15,498 nt of DNA from an uncultured Clostridium sp. (GTDB taxonomy: Bacteria; Bacillota; Clostridia; UBA1212; UBA1255): positions 1-15,498 of the forward strand of contig USLW01000016.1 of NCBI GenBank assembly GCA_900555605.1. Reading direction: 5' to 3'. A model generated the notes under the pieces. It was not told where the DNA came from, did no database searches, and saw only the letters and a program-made list of their open reading frames with translations. The translations under genes were made by a program, and so were the position numbers. Below are positions 5,953-13,468 of the stretch, piece by piece. The number at the start of each line of letters is the position of its first letter. Positions within the stretch are counted from its first letter, which is position 1.

Positions 5953-7920
5953 TCACATAATATCAAGCTCGTCCAAATATAAATGTCCTTTTTCCGCAAT
6001 CTGTCTTTTTCGCTCATCCAATGCGTCGCCCAGCAGCATTTCAAAATAATAGGCAGTCCGCTCCGCCTCCTCGGGCATCACCTTGATCAGCCGTCTTGTT
6101 TCGGGGTTCATCGTTGTTTCCCACATCATCTGCGGCTCATTCTCACCTAAACCTTTTGAACGCTGAATCGTATATTTACCGGTCAGCCCGGAAAGAACCT
6201 GGGCCTTTTCTTTTTCATCATAAGCAAAATACGTTTTATTCTTACAGGTAATTTCAAAAAGCGGGGTTTCGGCAATATAGACCTTCCCTTCCCGGATCAG
6301 CGTGGGAATCAGCCTGTAAATCATGGCTAATATCAGCGTCCGGATCTGAAAGCCGTCCACATCCGCATCCGTACAGATAATAATCTTATTCCAGCGAAGC
6401 CCGTTGAGATCAAACATGGTCAGGTCCTTTGTATGTTTGGATTTTACCTCCACGCCGCAGCCTAAAACCTTCAGCAGGTTTACGATGATTTCGCTCTCAA
6501 AGATTTTGTTGTAATCCGATTTCAGGCAATTTAATATCTTTCCGCGCACAGGCATAATGGCCTGAAAATCGCTGTCTCTTCCCAATTTAACCGATCCTAA
6601 AGCAGAATCACCCTCCACAATATAGAGCTCTCTCCGATTCACATCCCGTGTACGGCAGTCTACAAACTTTTTGACCCGGTTGGAAATGTCGATGTTTCCG
6701 GAAAGCTTTTTTTTAATATTGATCCGCTGTTTTTCCGCAGATTCACGGCTGCGCTTATTTACAAGCACCTGCTCCATGATCCGGTCGGCTTCCAGCTTAT
6801 TTTCTATAAAATAGACCTCCAGCTTTTCCTTAATAAACTCTGTCATGGCCTCTTGAATAAATTTATTATTAATAGCCTTTTTGGTCTGATTCTCATAGCT
6901 GGTCATGGTGGAAAAGGAGTTTGTCACCAGAATCAGGCTGTCCTGAACATCCACAAAGGTAATCTTTGCTTCCTCTTTATTATACTTTCCCTGGGCCTTG
7001 ATATATTTGTCGATTTCACTCACAAATGCGCTCCGCACGGCCTTATCCGGAGAACCGCCGTTTTCAAGATAGCTGGAATTATGATAATATTCAATCAAAT
7101 TCGTCTGATTATTAAAGCAGAACGCAATTTGCATCTTGACCTTATACTCGGGCTTATCCGCCCGATCCCTTCCCTTTGTCGCAGTTTCATAATACTGGAC
7201 GCCGGTAATGCCCTTTTCTTCGTCGATCTCGCGGACATAATCGGTAATACCATTTTCATACAAAAACGTAAAGCGCTGATCGGAAGCCTCGTCATATAAC
7301 TGAAACCGCAGTCCCGCATTGACGACAGCCTGCTTCTTCAAGACTGTTGTAAAAAACTCCAACGGGATATTGATATCCGTAAAAACCTCCAGGTCCGGTT
7401 TCCAGCGCTGCTGTGTGCCGGACTGCTTATATTGGCAGGGTTCCTTCTTCAATCCCCCGATATTATAGCCTTTTTCAAAATGAAGATCATACCGGTAGCC
7501 GTCCTTGAACACGGTTACGTCCATATATTCCGAGCTGTACTGCGTAGCACAGCTGCCCAAACCGTTCAAGCCGAGGCTGTATTCATAATTTTCACCCGTG
7601 TTATTCTGATATTTGCCGCCGGCATACAGCTCACAGTATACGAGCTCCCAGTTGAAGCGCTGTTCCTTTTCATTAAAATCTACGGGACAGCCCCGCCCGT
7701 AATCACGAATCATGATAGACTGATCTTTATAGCGTGTAACCTCGATGACCTTACCGTAGCCTTCCCTGGCTTCGTCGATTGAATTGGCCAGTATCTCGAT
7801 AAAGGTATGCTCACAGCCTTCTAATCCGTCCGAACCGAGAATGGCAGCAGGACGGAGCCTGACGCGGTCAGGCCCCTTCAATGCGGAAATACTCTCGTTA
7901 TTATATCCTTTTGTTGCCAT
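5953..7920 (-). CDS. Type IIA topoisomerase subunit B, ParE/GyrB-like paralog
   Basis: The 655-residue ATPase subunit partners the adjacent A subunit. The GHKL fold is complete: E42 and N46 in EILANSIDE, D73 in RDYGRGCP, GLNGLGS (117-123), and the transducer QTK lysine (QTKKAINN, Q345-K347 region). The TOPRIM metal site is present: EGDSA with E436, and TDADVDG with D518, D520 and D522. The C-terminal QRSKGLGENEP and WETTMNPETRRL are standard. It lacks the ~170-residue insertion of proteobacterial GyrB, as expected for Gram-positives. Ala45 and Tyr74 replace the usual Asp and Asn in the ATP pocket. The start at 7920 follows AGGAAAG; an upstream in-frame ATG at 7980 is rejected because it would run through a terminator hairpin. 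B-before-A order matches gyrB-gyrA and parE-parC operons. No clear promoter is seen in the 65-base gap upstream. Confidence 0.88.
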   Translation of the reverse strand: MATKGYNNESISALKGPDRVRLRPAAILGSDGLEGCEHTFIEILANSIDEAREGYGKVIEVTRYKDQSIMIRDYGRGCPVDFNEKEQRFNWELVYCELYAGGKYQNNTGENYEYSLGLNGLGSCATQYSSEYMDVTVFKDGYRYDLHFEKGYNIGGLKKEPCQYKQSGTQQRWKPDLEVFTDINIPLEFFTTVLKKQAVVNAGLRFQLYDEASDQRFTFLYENGITDYVREIDEEKGITGVQYYETATKGRDRADKPEYKVKMQIAFCFNNQTNLIEYYHNSSYLENGGSPDKAVRSAFVSEIDKYIKAQGKYNKEEAKITFVDVQDSLILVTNSFSTMTSYENQTKKAINNKFIQEAMTEFIKEKLEVYFIENKLEADRIMEQVLVNKRSRESAEKQRINIKKKLSGNIDISNRVKKFVDCRTRDVNRRELYIVEGDSALGSVKLGRDSDFQAIMPVRGKILNCLKSDYNKIFESEIIVNLLKVLGCGVEVKSKHTKDLTMFDLNGLRWNKIIICTDADVDGFQIRTLILAMIYRLIPTLIREGKVYIAETPLFEITCKNKTYFAYDEKEKAQVLSGLTGKYTIQRSKGLGENEPQMMWETTMNPETRRLIKVMPEEAERTAYYFEMLLGDALDERKRQIAEKGHLYLDELDIM

Positions 7921-7941
7921 ATAATCTTTCCTTTTCTTACG

Positions 7942-7975
7942 TAAAATCACAGCCGCGCAAGGCCCTGCGCGGCTG
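7942..7975 (-). terminator. Strong hairpin terminator between aldolase and topoisomerase genes
   Basis: A perfect 10-bp GC-rich stem (CAGCCGCGCA at 7950-7959, TGCGCGGCTG at 7966-7975) with a six-base loop is followed on the minus strand by TGATTTTA. It lies ten bases beyond the aldolase/dehydrogenase stop. The tail is only moderately U-rich, so some read-through into the topoisomerase genes is possible, which would explain the lack of an obvious promoter there. Confidence 0.7.
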
Positions 7976-7985
7976 CACAAGCCGT

Positions 7986-9569
7986 TTAATTCAGCATGTT
8001 TTGTCCGCCTGTAACAGGCACTGCCTGGCCCGTCTCATAGGCCTGCTCTACAATGTAGAAAATCGCTCTTGCTACATCGATAATTTCACAGCCTCTGTTC
8101 ATAGGCACCTTAGATTCATAGAATTTGCGTACATCCTCGATGCAGGTGGCGCCGGGCACCTTGCCTGCCTTAAAATATTGAACAAACAGGCCTTTCTCCG
8201 GATCAGACCATAATGGACCGCTCAGAAGATTTCCCGGACAGATGGCGTTCACCTTGATATTATAAGGCACCAGCTCCAGCGCAAAGCTCTGGGTCAGGCC
8301 GATTCCGCCGAATTTACTGCCGGCATACGCAAAATTCTTATTGCTGCCGGACAGTCCGGATTTGGAATTAATCTGGATAATATCCATCATATAATCCGGC
8401 GCAAAGCGATTCTGAATTTTCATAATGCGGGAAGCATATTTCGCACACAGATAATATGCGGTATAGTTGATCTTTGTAACCAGATCGAACTTCTGAACCG
8501 TCATTTCCTCAAGCCCGCCGGCAATGGCAATTCCCGCATTATTTACAAAAATATCAAGTCCGCCGTAAACAAGCACCGTATTGTAAACCATTTCCTTTAC
8601 AAATTCTTCGCTGCCCACGTCGGCTTTGCAGGCAAACGTCCGGTTCTTTCCGTAGATCGCGTTCATATTGTCGCTGTTCTGCTTCGCCAGATCATAATTC
8701 AGATCCGCGATCACGACATTCGCCCCCTGCTTCAGCATTTCATCTGCAATTCCCTGTCCGAAGCCCTGTGCACTGCCTGTCACGATTGCAACCTTTTCAT
8801 GAAGTCTTTTCGCGCTGCCGCCGCCTAAGCTGACTTTGGAACGATAGGATTCAACCTCCCAATTGCAGATAAAATCAATCATCTCATCCGTCATAAACAG
8901 CGGTCCGCCGAAGGCCTCGGAATACACGCCGATCTTGCAGGCATCCAAAAACACCTCAGCACAAATATCCGCATTCTGTTTATTGGTCCCCCAGGCAAAA
9001 ATCCCCAATCCCTGCACGGCAACGATTTTCGGTGCAAAGCCATGGGCAACGCGGTAATCCTGGATTCCTTGTTCCAGCAGCGTATACTGCTGCTCCAGGT
9101 CCTCCGCATGCTCCACGTAGAGCGGCCACGGCTTGCAGTAAACGATATGATCCGGGGAATATGCGGAAGATACAGGGTAAAAATGCTCTTTGCTTTCCAC
9201 ATATCGCATAATTTCCCGGTTTGTCTCAAAGGTAACCACCGATGTCCCGCCGTCGCGCAGCAGCATTCTGATGGCCGGAGCTAAAAATACGGCACGTTCT
9301 TTGTCGAATGCCGCATCAGAAAAATCAGGCTGCCGTCTTACACGGCTGTTGACTGCATCAAAAATATACGCTGTCTTTTCATCGATTTCGGCCTCGCTGT
9401 TCCCCCCGATAAAAATACCGTGATTCTGCAGTAAAATGATATCCGCGTTTCTTCCTGTAGCATTCTTATATGCATCCATTTCTTTTTTCAGCGTCGCTGC
9501 CAGCACATACCCGGGCTCCACCAATCCGATCCAAATCACGCGGTCGCCGAATAACTTTTCGGCAGCCGC
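7986..9569 (-). CDS. Aldolase C-terminal part plus short-chain dehydrogenase, 3' fragment
   Basis: An open frame of about 527 codons carrying the rest of the aldolase domain (third metal histidine in LLQNHGIFIGG) and a C-terminal short-chain dehydrogenase. The dehydrogenase shows the NAD-binding TGSAQGFGQG, NNAGIAIAGG, the catalytic serine in QINSKSG, the YAGSK catalytic Tyr/Lys pair and the AICPGN segment. In the family it oxidises lactaldehyde produced by aldol cleavage. The first possible start, GTG at 9537-9539, is an internal valine of RVIWIGLVEPG and has no ribosome binding site, so independent translation is unlikely. The dehydrogenase active site is complete, so activity would return if the frame were restored. 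Confidence 0.75.
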   Translation of the reverse strand, partial: AAAEKLFGDRVIWIGLVEPGYVLAATLKKEMDAYKNATGRNADIILLQNHGIFIGGNSEAEIDEKTAYIFDAVNSRVRRQPDFSDAAFDKERAVFLAPAIRMLLRDGGTSVVTFETNREIMRYVESKEHFYPVSSAYSPDHIVYCKPWPLYVEHAEDLEQQYTLLEQGIQDYRVAHGFAPKIVAVQGLGIFAWGTNKQNADICAEVFLDACKIGVYSEAFGGPLFMTDEMIDFICNWEVESYRSKVSLGGGSAKRLHEKVAIVTGSAQGFGQGIADEMLKQGANVVIADLNYDLAKQNSDNMNAIYGKNRTFACKADVGSEEFVKEMVYNTVLVYGGLDIFVNNAGIAIAGGLEEMTVQKFDLVTKINYTAYYLCAKYASRIMKIQNRFAPDYMMDIIQINSKSGLSGSNKNFAYAGSKFGGIGLTQSFALELVPYNIKVNAICPGNLLSGPLWSDPEKGLFVQYFKAGKVPGATCIEDVRKFYESKVPMNRGCEIIDVARAIFYIVEQAYETGQAVPVTGGQNMLN

Positions 9570-9943
9570 CCACAGGTAAAGCCATTGAGCAATGCGGGAT
9601 GGGTGTGTACAATATATGTATATGGAATCAAATGATGCAGCAGCGTCTCAACACTGGGCCGTTTGGACAGTTCTGTCTTCTCCCGGGCATCCATCATATC
9701 CTCCAGCACCTGCGCTTCCCGCTGGGCAGGATCTGCCGAATACGCTTTTTCAAACATCGCGTTCAGCTTCCCGCGATTCATCTTCACGAATCCATCCTCT
9801 GTGATGTTGGCCAGGGTAGTTCCGGATCCTTTAATATAAAGAAAATCCGAATCCTTATAAGAGGTATTCCCGCCGCCGGCCAGCACAAAGTCCGGGTTTG
9901 CGCCGTAACGGTTGGAAATTGTTACAATCTGAGATAAAGACAT
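9536..9943 (-). CDS. Class II aldolase domain, 5' fragment
   Basis: The 5' part of the broken gene, about 135 codons. It holds the start of the class II aldolase/adducin fold: LAGGGNTSYKD (22-31) binds phosphate in the family, IKGSGTTLA follows, and the HTHPALLNG motif supplies two of the three metal-binding histidines (H113, H115). The third, in QNHGIF, lies in the other frame, so this piece alone cannot be an active aldolase. ATG at 9943 is chosen as start (MSLSQIVTIS, like family members) with AGGGAGG ten bases upstream; TTG at 9949 has a spacing of four and is an alternative. Authentic family sequence ends at TCG (about residue 125); the last ~12 residues are out of frame. Confidence 0.7.
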   Translation of the reverse strand: MSLSQIVTISNRYGANPDFVLAGGGNTSYKDSDFLYIKGSGTTLANITEDGFVKMNRGKLNAMFEKAYSADPAQREAQVLEDMMDAREKTELSKRPSVETLLHHLIPYTYIVHTHPALLNGFTCGRLPKSYSATA

Positions 9944-9983
9944 GACCAATTAGCCTCCCTAATAAAGTAATTACAACCGTATC

Positions 9984-10013
9984 ATTCTATCCCCAACGCA
10001 GTCTGCTTGTCAA
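9984..10013 (-). promoter_or_regulatory. Predicted sigma-A promoter of the aldolase/dehydrogenase gene
   Basis: A perfect TTGACA (complement of 10008-10013) and TAGAAT (9984-9989) are separated by 18 bases on the minus strand. The TGA inside the -35 box is the stop codon of the RNase E/G gene. Transcription would start near 9977, leaving a short leader before AGGGAGG at 9954-9960. Confidence 0.65.
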
Positions 10014-11170
10014 GTCCTGCGCCGGGCGATTTCCATTAATCCAAGGGTCGTTATACCTGCAATAAAAGGATGTCCGGGGTCCTCTTTAGCCAATCCCCGC
10101 ATATCCTCGATCAGCAGCGCACGATCGGCGCTTTTCGGCATATCGATAAAATCACAGACAATTATGCCGCCCAAATTGCGCAGCCGCAGCTGCCGCATAA
10201 TCTCCCTGGCGGCTTCCCGGTTAACCGTAATCGCGGTTTCCTCCGGACTTCTGGCAGAAGTGTACCTGCCGGAATTCACGTCAATGACCGTCATGGCCTC
10301 CGTATGCTCGATTACAATATGTGCGCCTGACTTCAGCCAAACCTTCCGCATAAATAATTTTTCGATTTTACTGTCCAATGACTTTACCGCAAACAAATCC
10401 GCAGCGCCTTTTGCCGGCAGACAGGAAATCAGAGAGGCCGCCGCAGGCATATGCTGTCTGAGCTTTGCCGCATATATGCTGTCGTCTGTTATGATTCCCG
10501 TATAGGTAGATAAGGGATAGGCCTTAATCATTTTACAGGCAAAATCGTCGGAATAAAGCAGGCACGGAGCGGCGCTGCGCTGAACCTCGGCAAAATGATT
10601 CCGGATTTCCCGCCATATCACATATTGCGCCATGGCATCATTTATAATTTCTGCTGCAGGGGCATCTGCGCTGTCTGTACGCAGTACGATGCCGTAGCAG
10701 GCGGAAGATGTGCCCTCCTTTTCTGCGATACATCGTAAAATGTCGTCTCCGATCAGCTGAAGCCGTTCCCGCTGCGGCGGCAGCCCGATTTTTTTTGAGA
10801 TTCCGATGCCGCTCTGCCCGGGCAGCAAAACGCAGTATGTCCCGGCTAATTCCGGGTTAAGCTTCAGACGGACGCCCTTTTCGTCCCGCTCATCACTGAC
10901 GGCTTGGACAATCACCATACTTCCGGGACGCAGGTCTGCATCGCTGATAAAACCGTTTTTACGCAAACCAATGTCTGCAAACGCAGCGCGGTACGCCTTG
11001 CAGTTTTCTGTAATCCGGGCAGCGTAAATATTTCCCGCCAGCCCCTTCTGTTTTTGAAAAATACGGTATTCCGCCAGTTCTCCGTTTTCTGTCATGGCCA
11101 TGGCCGTATTTCCTTTACAGCGAATAATCCATTCTCTGTTTTTTTGATGTCCTGCCTCTGCTGTTATCAT
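10010..11170 (-). CDS. rng: Short ribonuclease E/G family protein
   Basis: A 386-residue single-strand-specific endoribonuclease of the RNase E/G family, which processes rRNA and mRNA in the cytoplasm. An S1-like RNA-binding segment lies at about 43-108 (GNIYAARI, AFADIG). The DNase-I-like catalytic domain has AMTVIDVNSG (D297) and IIVCDFIDM (D340); their spacing of 43 matches the two magnesium-binding aspartates of E. coli RNase E. The protein ends at TTLGLMEIARRRT, where longer members continue with a CPxC zinc-link and a small domain, so the tetramer-forming part is missing. ATG at 11170 lies two bases after the stop of the phosphoglycosyl transferase, with GGAAGG inside that gene's last codons, so translation is coupled. 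Such genes often sit beside rplU/rpmA; here it is the last gene of a glycan operon. Family certain; the symbol is by family. Confidence 0.85.
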   Translation of the reverse strand: MITAEAGHQKNREWIIRCKGNTAMAMTENGELAEYRIFQKQKGLAGNIYAARITENCKAYRAAFADIGLRKNGFISDADLRPGSMVIVQAVSDERDEKGVRLKLNPELAGTYCVLLPGQSGIGISKKIGLPPQRERLQLIGDDILRCIAEKEGTSSACYGIVLRTDSADAPAAEIINDAMAQYVIWREIRNHFAEVQRSAAPCLLYSDDFACKMIKAYPLSTYTGIITDDSIYAAKLRQHMPAAASLISCLPAKGAADLFAVKSLDSKIEKLFMRKVWLKSGAHIVIEHTEAMTVIDVNSGRYTSARSPEETAITVNREAAREIMRQLRLRNLGGIIVCDFIDMPKSADRALLIEDMRGLAKEDPGHPFIAGITTLGLMEIARRRT

Positions 11171-11172
11171 TT

Positions 11173-11976
11173 TTAGCCTTCCGAGTTCTCCCGGGATTTA
11201 TGTATGGATGCATCTGTACGTCCGAATACGGCGGCTACGGTACGCAGCGCCGTTACGCAATCATGCCAGAGGCTGAAATGCAGGAGACCGTCCAGATTAT
11301 ATTTCATTTTTTTCGGCAGAATTTCAGTGATATAGGTCTGTTCAACATTTTGTGATTGTGATAAAAGCCGCGCCTCGTTCCGGAACAGAATGCTGGCCTC
11401 CGATGTGATCCCTGCAGGAAGCAGAAGCGTCGCTTTCATTTGATTCGTATAGCACGCCACGTATTTTACGACCTCCGGCCTGGCACCTACAAAGCTCATT
11501 TCCCCTTTCAGGATATTTAACAGCTGCGGCAGCTCGTCCAGCCGCGTTCTCCGCAGCATCGCGCCGATCCGCGTCACCCGGGCATCATTTTGTACCGTTA
11601 CCTGCGTTCCCTTCTGTTCCGCATCCGCAACCATTGTCCGGAATTTGAAAATACGAAATAGCTTTCCATATCTGGTAACCCGGACCTGCCGAAAGAAGAC
11701 AGTGCCTCTCGAAGAACATTTTACCAGAATCCCGATCAGCGCCATAATAGGAAATAGTAAAATGAACAGCAGAAGCGCAAAAAGAAAATCCAGCAGACGC
11801 TTTGCCAGCAAGGCTCCCCGTTTTCGGGCCAGCACCTCATAATATGGCCGCACTTCGTCACATTGCATATTCTCCGGAAGCCGCTCCCATTTTTTTAATA
11901 TCACTGATTGATTCATCCTTCCTATGCGAATTCGATGGCCTGTCAGCTCATTTCCGCAGCTTTCCCGCGGTATCAT
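11173..11976 (-). CDS. Sugar transferase: polyprenyl-phosphate phosphoglycosyl transferase
   Basis: A monotopic phosphoglycosyl transferase (Bac_transf family, PglC/WcaJ-like) that moves a phospho-sugar from a UDP-sugar to undecaprenyl phosphate at the inner face of the membrane, the first step of a lipid-linked glycan. The re-entrant membrane helix with a kink proline is at about 59-86 (KRLLDF to GILVK, P76). It is followed by KLFRIFKFRTM, the catalytic Asp-Glu pair D147-E148 in TRLDELPQ, and EMSFVGARPE. The upstream start at 11976 is two bases after the aminotransferase stop (TAATAATG) and lacks a ribosome binding site. The ATG at 11916 gives an N-terminus more like relatives (ILKKWERLPENMQ) but has GGAAGG directly against it. 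The start is therefore uncertain. Confidence 0.87.
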   Translation of the reverse strand: MIPRESCGNELTGHRIRIGRMNQSVILKKWERLPENMQCDEVRPYYEVLARKRGALLAKRLLDFLFALLLFILLFPIMALIGILVKCSSRGTVFFRQVRVTRYGKLFRIFKFRTMVADAEQKGTQVTVQNDARVTRIGAMLRRTRLDELPQLLNILKGEMSFVGARPEVVKYVACYTNQMKATLLLPAGITSEASILFRNEARLLSQSQNVEQTYITEILPKKMKYNLDGLLHFSLWHDCVTALRTVAAVFGRTDASIHKSRENSEG

Positions 11977-11978
11977 TA

Positions 11979-13187
11979 TTATGGTTTCACAGCAGCAAAT
12001 GATACCTGGAATTGATCGATCACATAGGACACATCATCATCTGTGAGCAAAGTATGCAGCGGCAGCGTAATTTCATTTTCATACTGCCGGTATGCATGGG
12101 GAAAGTCAGCAATCTCAAAGCCGGCGTTCCGATAGGCCGTCATCATGGGCAGCGGTTTGTAGTGCACGTTTGCCGAAACACCGTTTTGCGCAAGATCTGC
12201 AATAATTTCATTTCGCTGTGCCTCCCCGATTCCCGGAACACGCACCAAATATAAATGACCGCTTGATGTAAAATCACCGCCGGAATGTACAAGCCGCAGT
12301 ATGCCGAGCCGATCCATAGCAGCATCATAGCAGCGGATTATTTCATGCCGCCGTGCCAGAATTTTTGCATACCGTTCCAGCTGCTTCAGGCCCACTGCCG
12401 CCAAAATATCCGTCATATTGCATTTATAGCCCAACGTCATAATATCGTATTCCCAGGCGCCCGGTTTTAATTTTGAAAATGCATCTTTCGTTTGTCCGTG
12501 AAGCGCATGCAGCATGTATTCCCTGTAAAGCGCATCCTGATCCAATCCGGGCCGTTCCCGCCATACCGCGGCGCCGCCCTCTGCCGTGGTTAAATTTTTG
12601 ACCGCGTGAAAGCTGAAGCAGGTACAGTCCGCTGCCTGCCCGCTGCGCTGCCCTTTACGTACGGCGCCGAAGCTGTGCGCACCGTCAGCCAGCACAAAAA
12701 TCCGTCCGAAAAGCGCCTGCAGATCATTTGCCGGTACGAATAAATGCTTTTTTGACTCTACTGCCTGATAAATCTTATCATAATCGCACATCTTTCCGCC
12801 CAAATCCACCGGAATCACAGCTTTTGTCCGTTCCGTAATCAGCTCCGGCAGCTGCTCGTAATCCATTTCAAAGGAGTCCGGTGCCGTATCCGCAAGCACG
12901 ATTTTCGCGCCCACATGCGCGATTACCGCGGCTGTAGCTGTATAAGTATACGCGGAAGTAATCACTTCATCTCCCGGCCCGATTCCTAAGACACGCAGTG
13001 TAATCTCCATTGCAGCTGTGGCCGAATTCAGGCACACCGCCCGGGGACAGCCCGTATATGCGGCAAGCTTTTCTTCCAGCAATTTTGTGCGCGGTCCAGT
13101 AGTGATCCACCCCGACCGCAGCGCCTGTACGACTTCTTCAATTTCCGCGTCGCCGATATCCGGCGGCGAAAAAGGTATTTTTCTCAT
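11979..13187 (-). CDS. DegT/DnrJ/EryC1/StrS sugar aminotransferase
   Basis: A 402-residue PLP enzyme that aminates a nucleotide-linked keto-sugar, as PglE and ArnB do. Family marks are the N-terminal GWITTGPRTKLLEEKLA, GDEVITSAYTYTATA (72-86), the cofactor aspartate D168 with H171 (VLADGAHSFGA), the Schiff-base lysine K197 in CFSFHAVKNLTTAEGG, and HYKPLPMM near the C-terminus. It is first in an operon with the phosphoglycosyl transferase, so it probably makes an amino-sugar loaded onto a lipid carrier for a surface polysaccharide or glycoprotein. The dehydratase that would make the keto-sugar is not in the window. The start at 13187 has a G-rich element (GGGGG) twelve bases upstream, rather far. 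The promoter is at 13237-13264. Confidence 0.88.
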   Translation of the reverse strand: MRKIPFSPPDIGDAEIEEVVQALRSGWITTGPRTKLLEEKLAAYTGCPRAVCLNSATAAMEITLRVLGIGPGDEVITSAYTYTATAAVIAHVGAKIVLADTAPDSFEMDYEQLPELITERTKAVIPVDLGGKMCDYDKIYQAVESKKHLFVPANDLQALFGRIFVLADGAHSFGAVRKGQRSGQAADCTCFSFHAVKNLTTAEGGAAVWRERPGLDQDALYREYMLHALHGQTKDAFSKLKPGAWEYDIMTLGYKCNMTDILAAVGLKQLERYAKILARRHEIIRCYDAAMDRLGILRLVHSGGDFTSSGHLYLVRVPGIGEAQRNEIIADLAQNGVSANVHYKPLPMMTAYRNAGFEIADFPHAYRQYENEITLPLHTLLTDDDVSYVIDQFQVSFAAVKP

Positions 13188-13236
13188 ATGATTCTGTATC
13201 CCCTTTATGTTTGAGCTGCAGCATCAAACCTTTTGT

Positions 13237-13264
13237 ATTATATCCTAAAATCAGGATTTGTAAA
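13237..13264 (-). promoter_or_regulatory. Predicted sigma-A promoter of the aminotransferase operon
   Basis: TATAAT (perfect, complement of 13237-13242) is preceded at 16 bases by TTTACA (13259-13264) on the minus strand. It would start transcription near 13230 for the three-gene operon down to the RNase gene. Confidence 0.65.
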
Positions 13265-13310
13265 TACGCGGAAGGCTGCCGCCGAATGACACCATAGCAG
13301 GCTGAATACA

Positions 13311-13367
13311 GCAAAAGAAGAAATCGCCGGGGCGTCAAAAGCGGCGCCGGTAGATTTCTTCTTTTGC
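13311..13367. terminator. Large bidirectional hairpin, probable terminator of the sigma operon
   Basis: A perfect 15-bp stem (13311-13325 with 13353-13367, GCAAAAGAAGAAATC and its complement) encloses a second GC-rich stem (CCGG 13327-13330 with CCGG 13347-13350 and further pairs). On the minus strand the descending arm ends TTTCTTCTTTTGC, partly U-rich. It lies ~100 bases past the stop of the membrane protein gene and upstream of the aminotransferase promoter. Confidence 0.6.
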
Positions 13368-13395
13368 AATGCCTCAGGGCTATAATACTGTGCGC

Positions 13396-13458
13396 AAAGC
13401 CGGCGGCCCTTATGCGGCGTTTTATAACAGCCGTTTTTTATAAGGCGGCGCTGGCTTT
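13396..13458. repeat. Imperfect inverted repeat downstream of the anti-sigma-like gene
   Basis: Arms at 13396-13413 and 13440-13458 pair as AAAGCC/GGCTTT and CCTTAT/ATAAGG, with an imperfect GC-rich middle. The loop contains a smaller CGGC/GCCG hairpin followed on the plus strand by a run of T (13433-13439). It begins just after the stop codon of the gene ending at 13469 and could be a first terminator or an mRNA-stabilising structure ahead of the larger hairpin at 13311-13367. Confidence 0.45.
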
Positions 13459-13468
13459 AAAGGTACCG

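Larger units (their letters stand above)
7986..9943 (-). pseudogene. rhaEW: Frameshifted aldolase/short-chain dehydrogenase fusion (RhaEW-like)
   Basis: The two domains are those of the bifunctional rhamnulose-1-phosphate aldolase/L-lactaldehyde dehydrogenase (Bacillus YuxG/RhaEW type, ~680-700 residues). The gene is split into two frames. The first frame reads HPALLNGFTCG and then a foreign tail ending at 9536-9538. The second frame, open from about 9569, reads AAAEKLFGDRVIWIGLVEPG, the expected continuation. Compared with family members a few codons between TCG and AAA seem to be missing, so the lesion looks like a small deletion that is not a multiple of three, near 9567-9574. There is no homopolymer there to suggest a simple slippage error. 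Everything else is intact (together ~650 codons), so the break is recent or a sequence error. It has its own promoter (9984-10013) and terminator. The rhamnose assignment is supported by the rhamnulokinase at the right edge, but other ketose-1-phosphates are possible. Confidence 0.8.

Noticed and set aside
7921..7980. 20-residue N-terminal extension of the topoisomerase B subunit
   Set aside because: It would be encoded by a terminator hairpin; the ATG at 7920 has a ribosome binding site and matches the family start.
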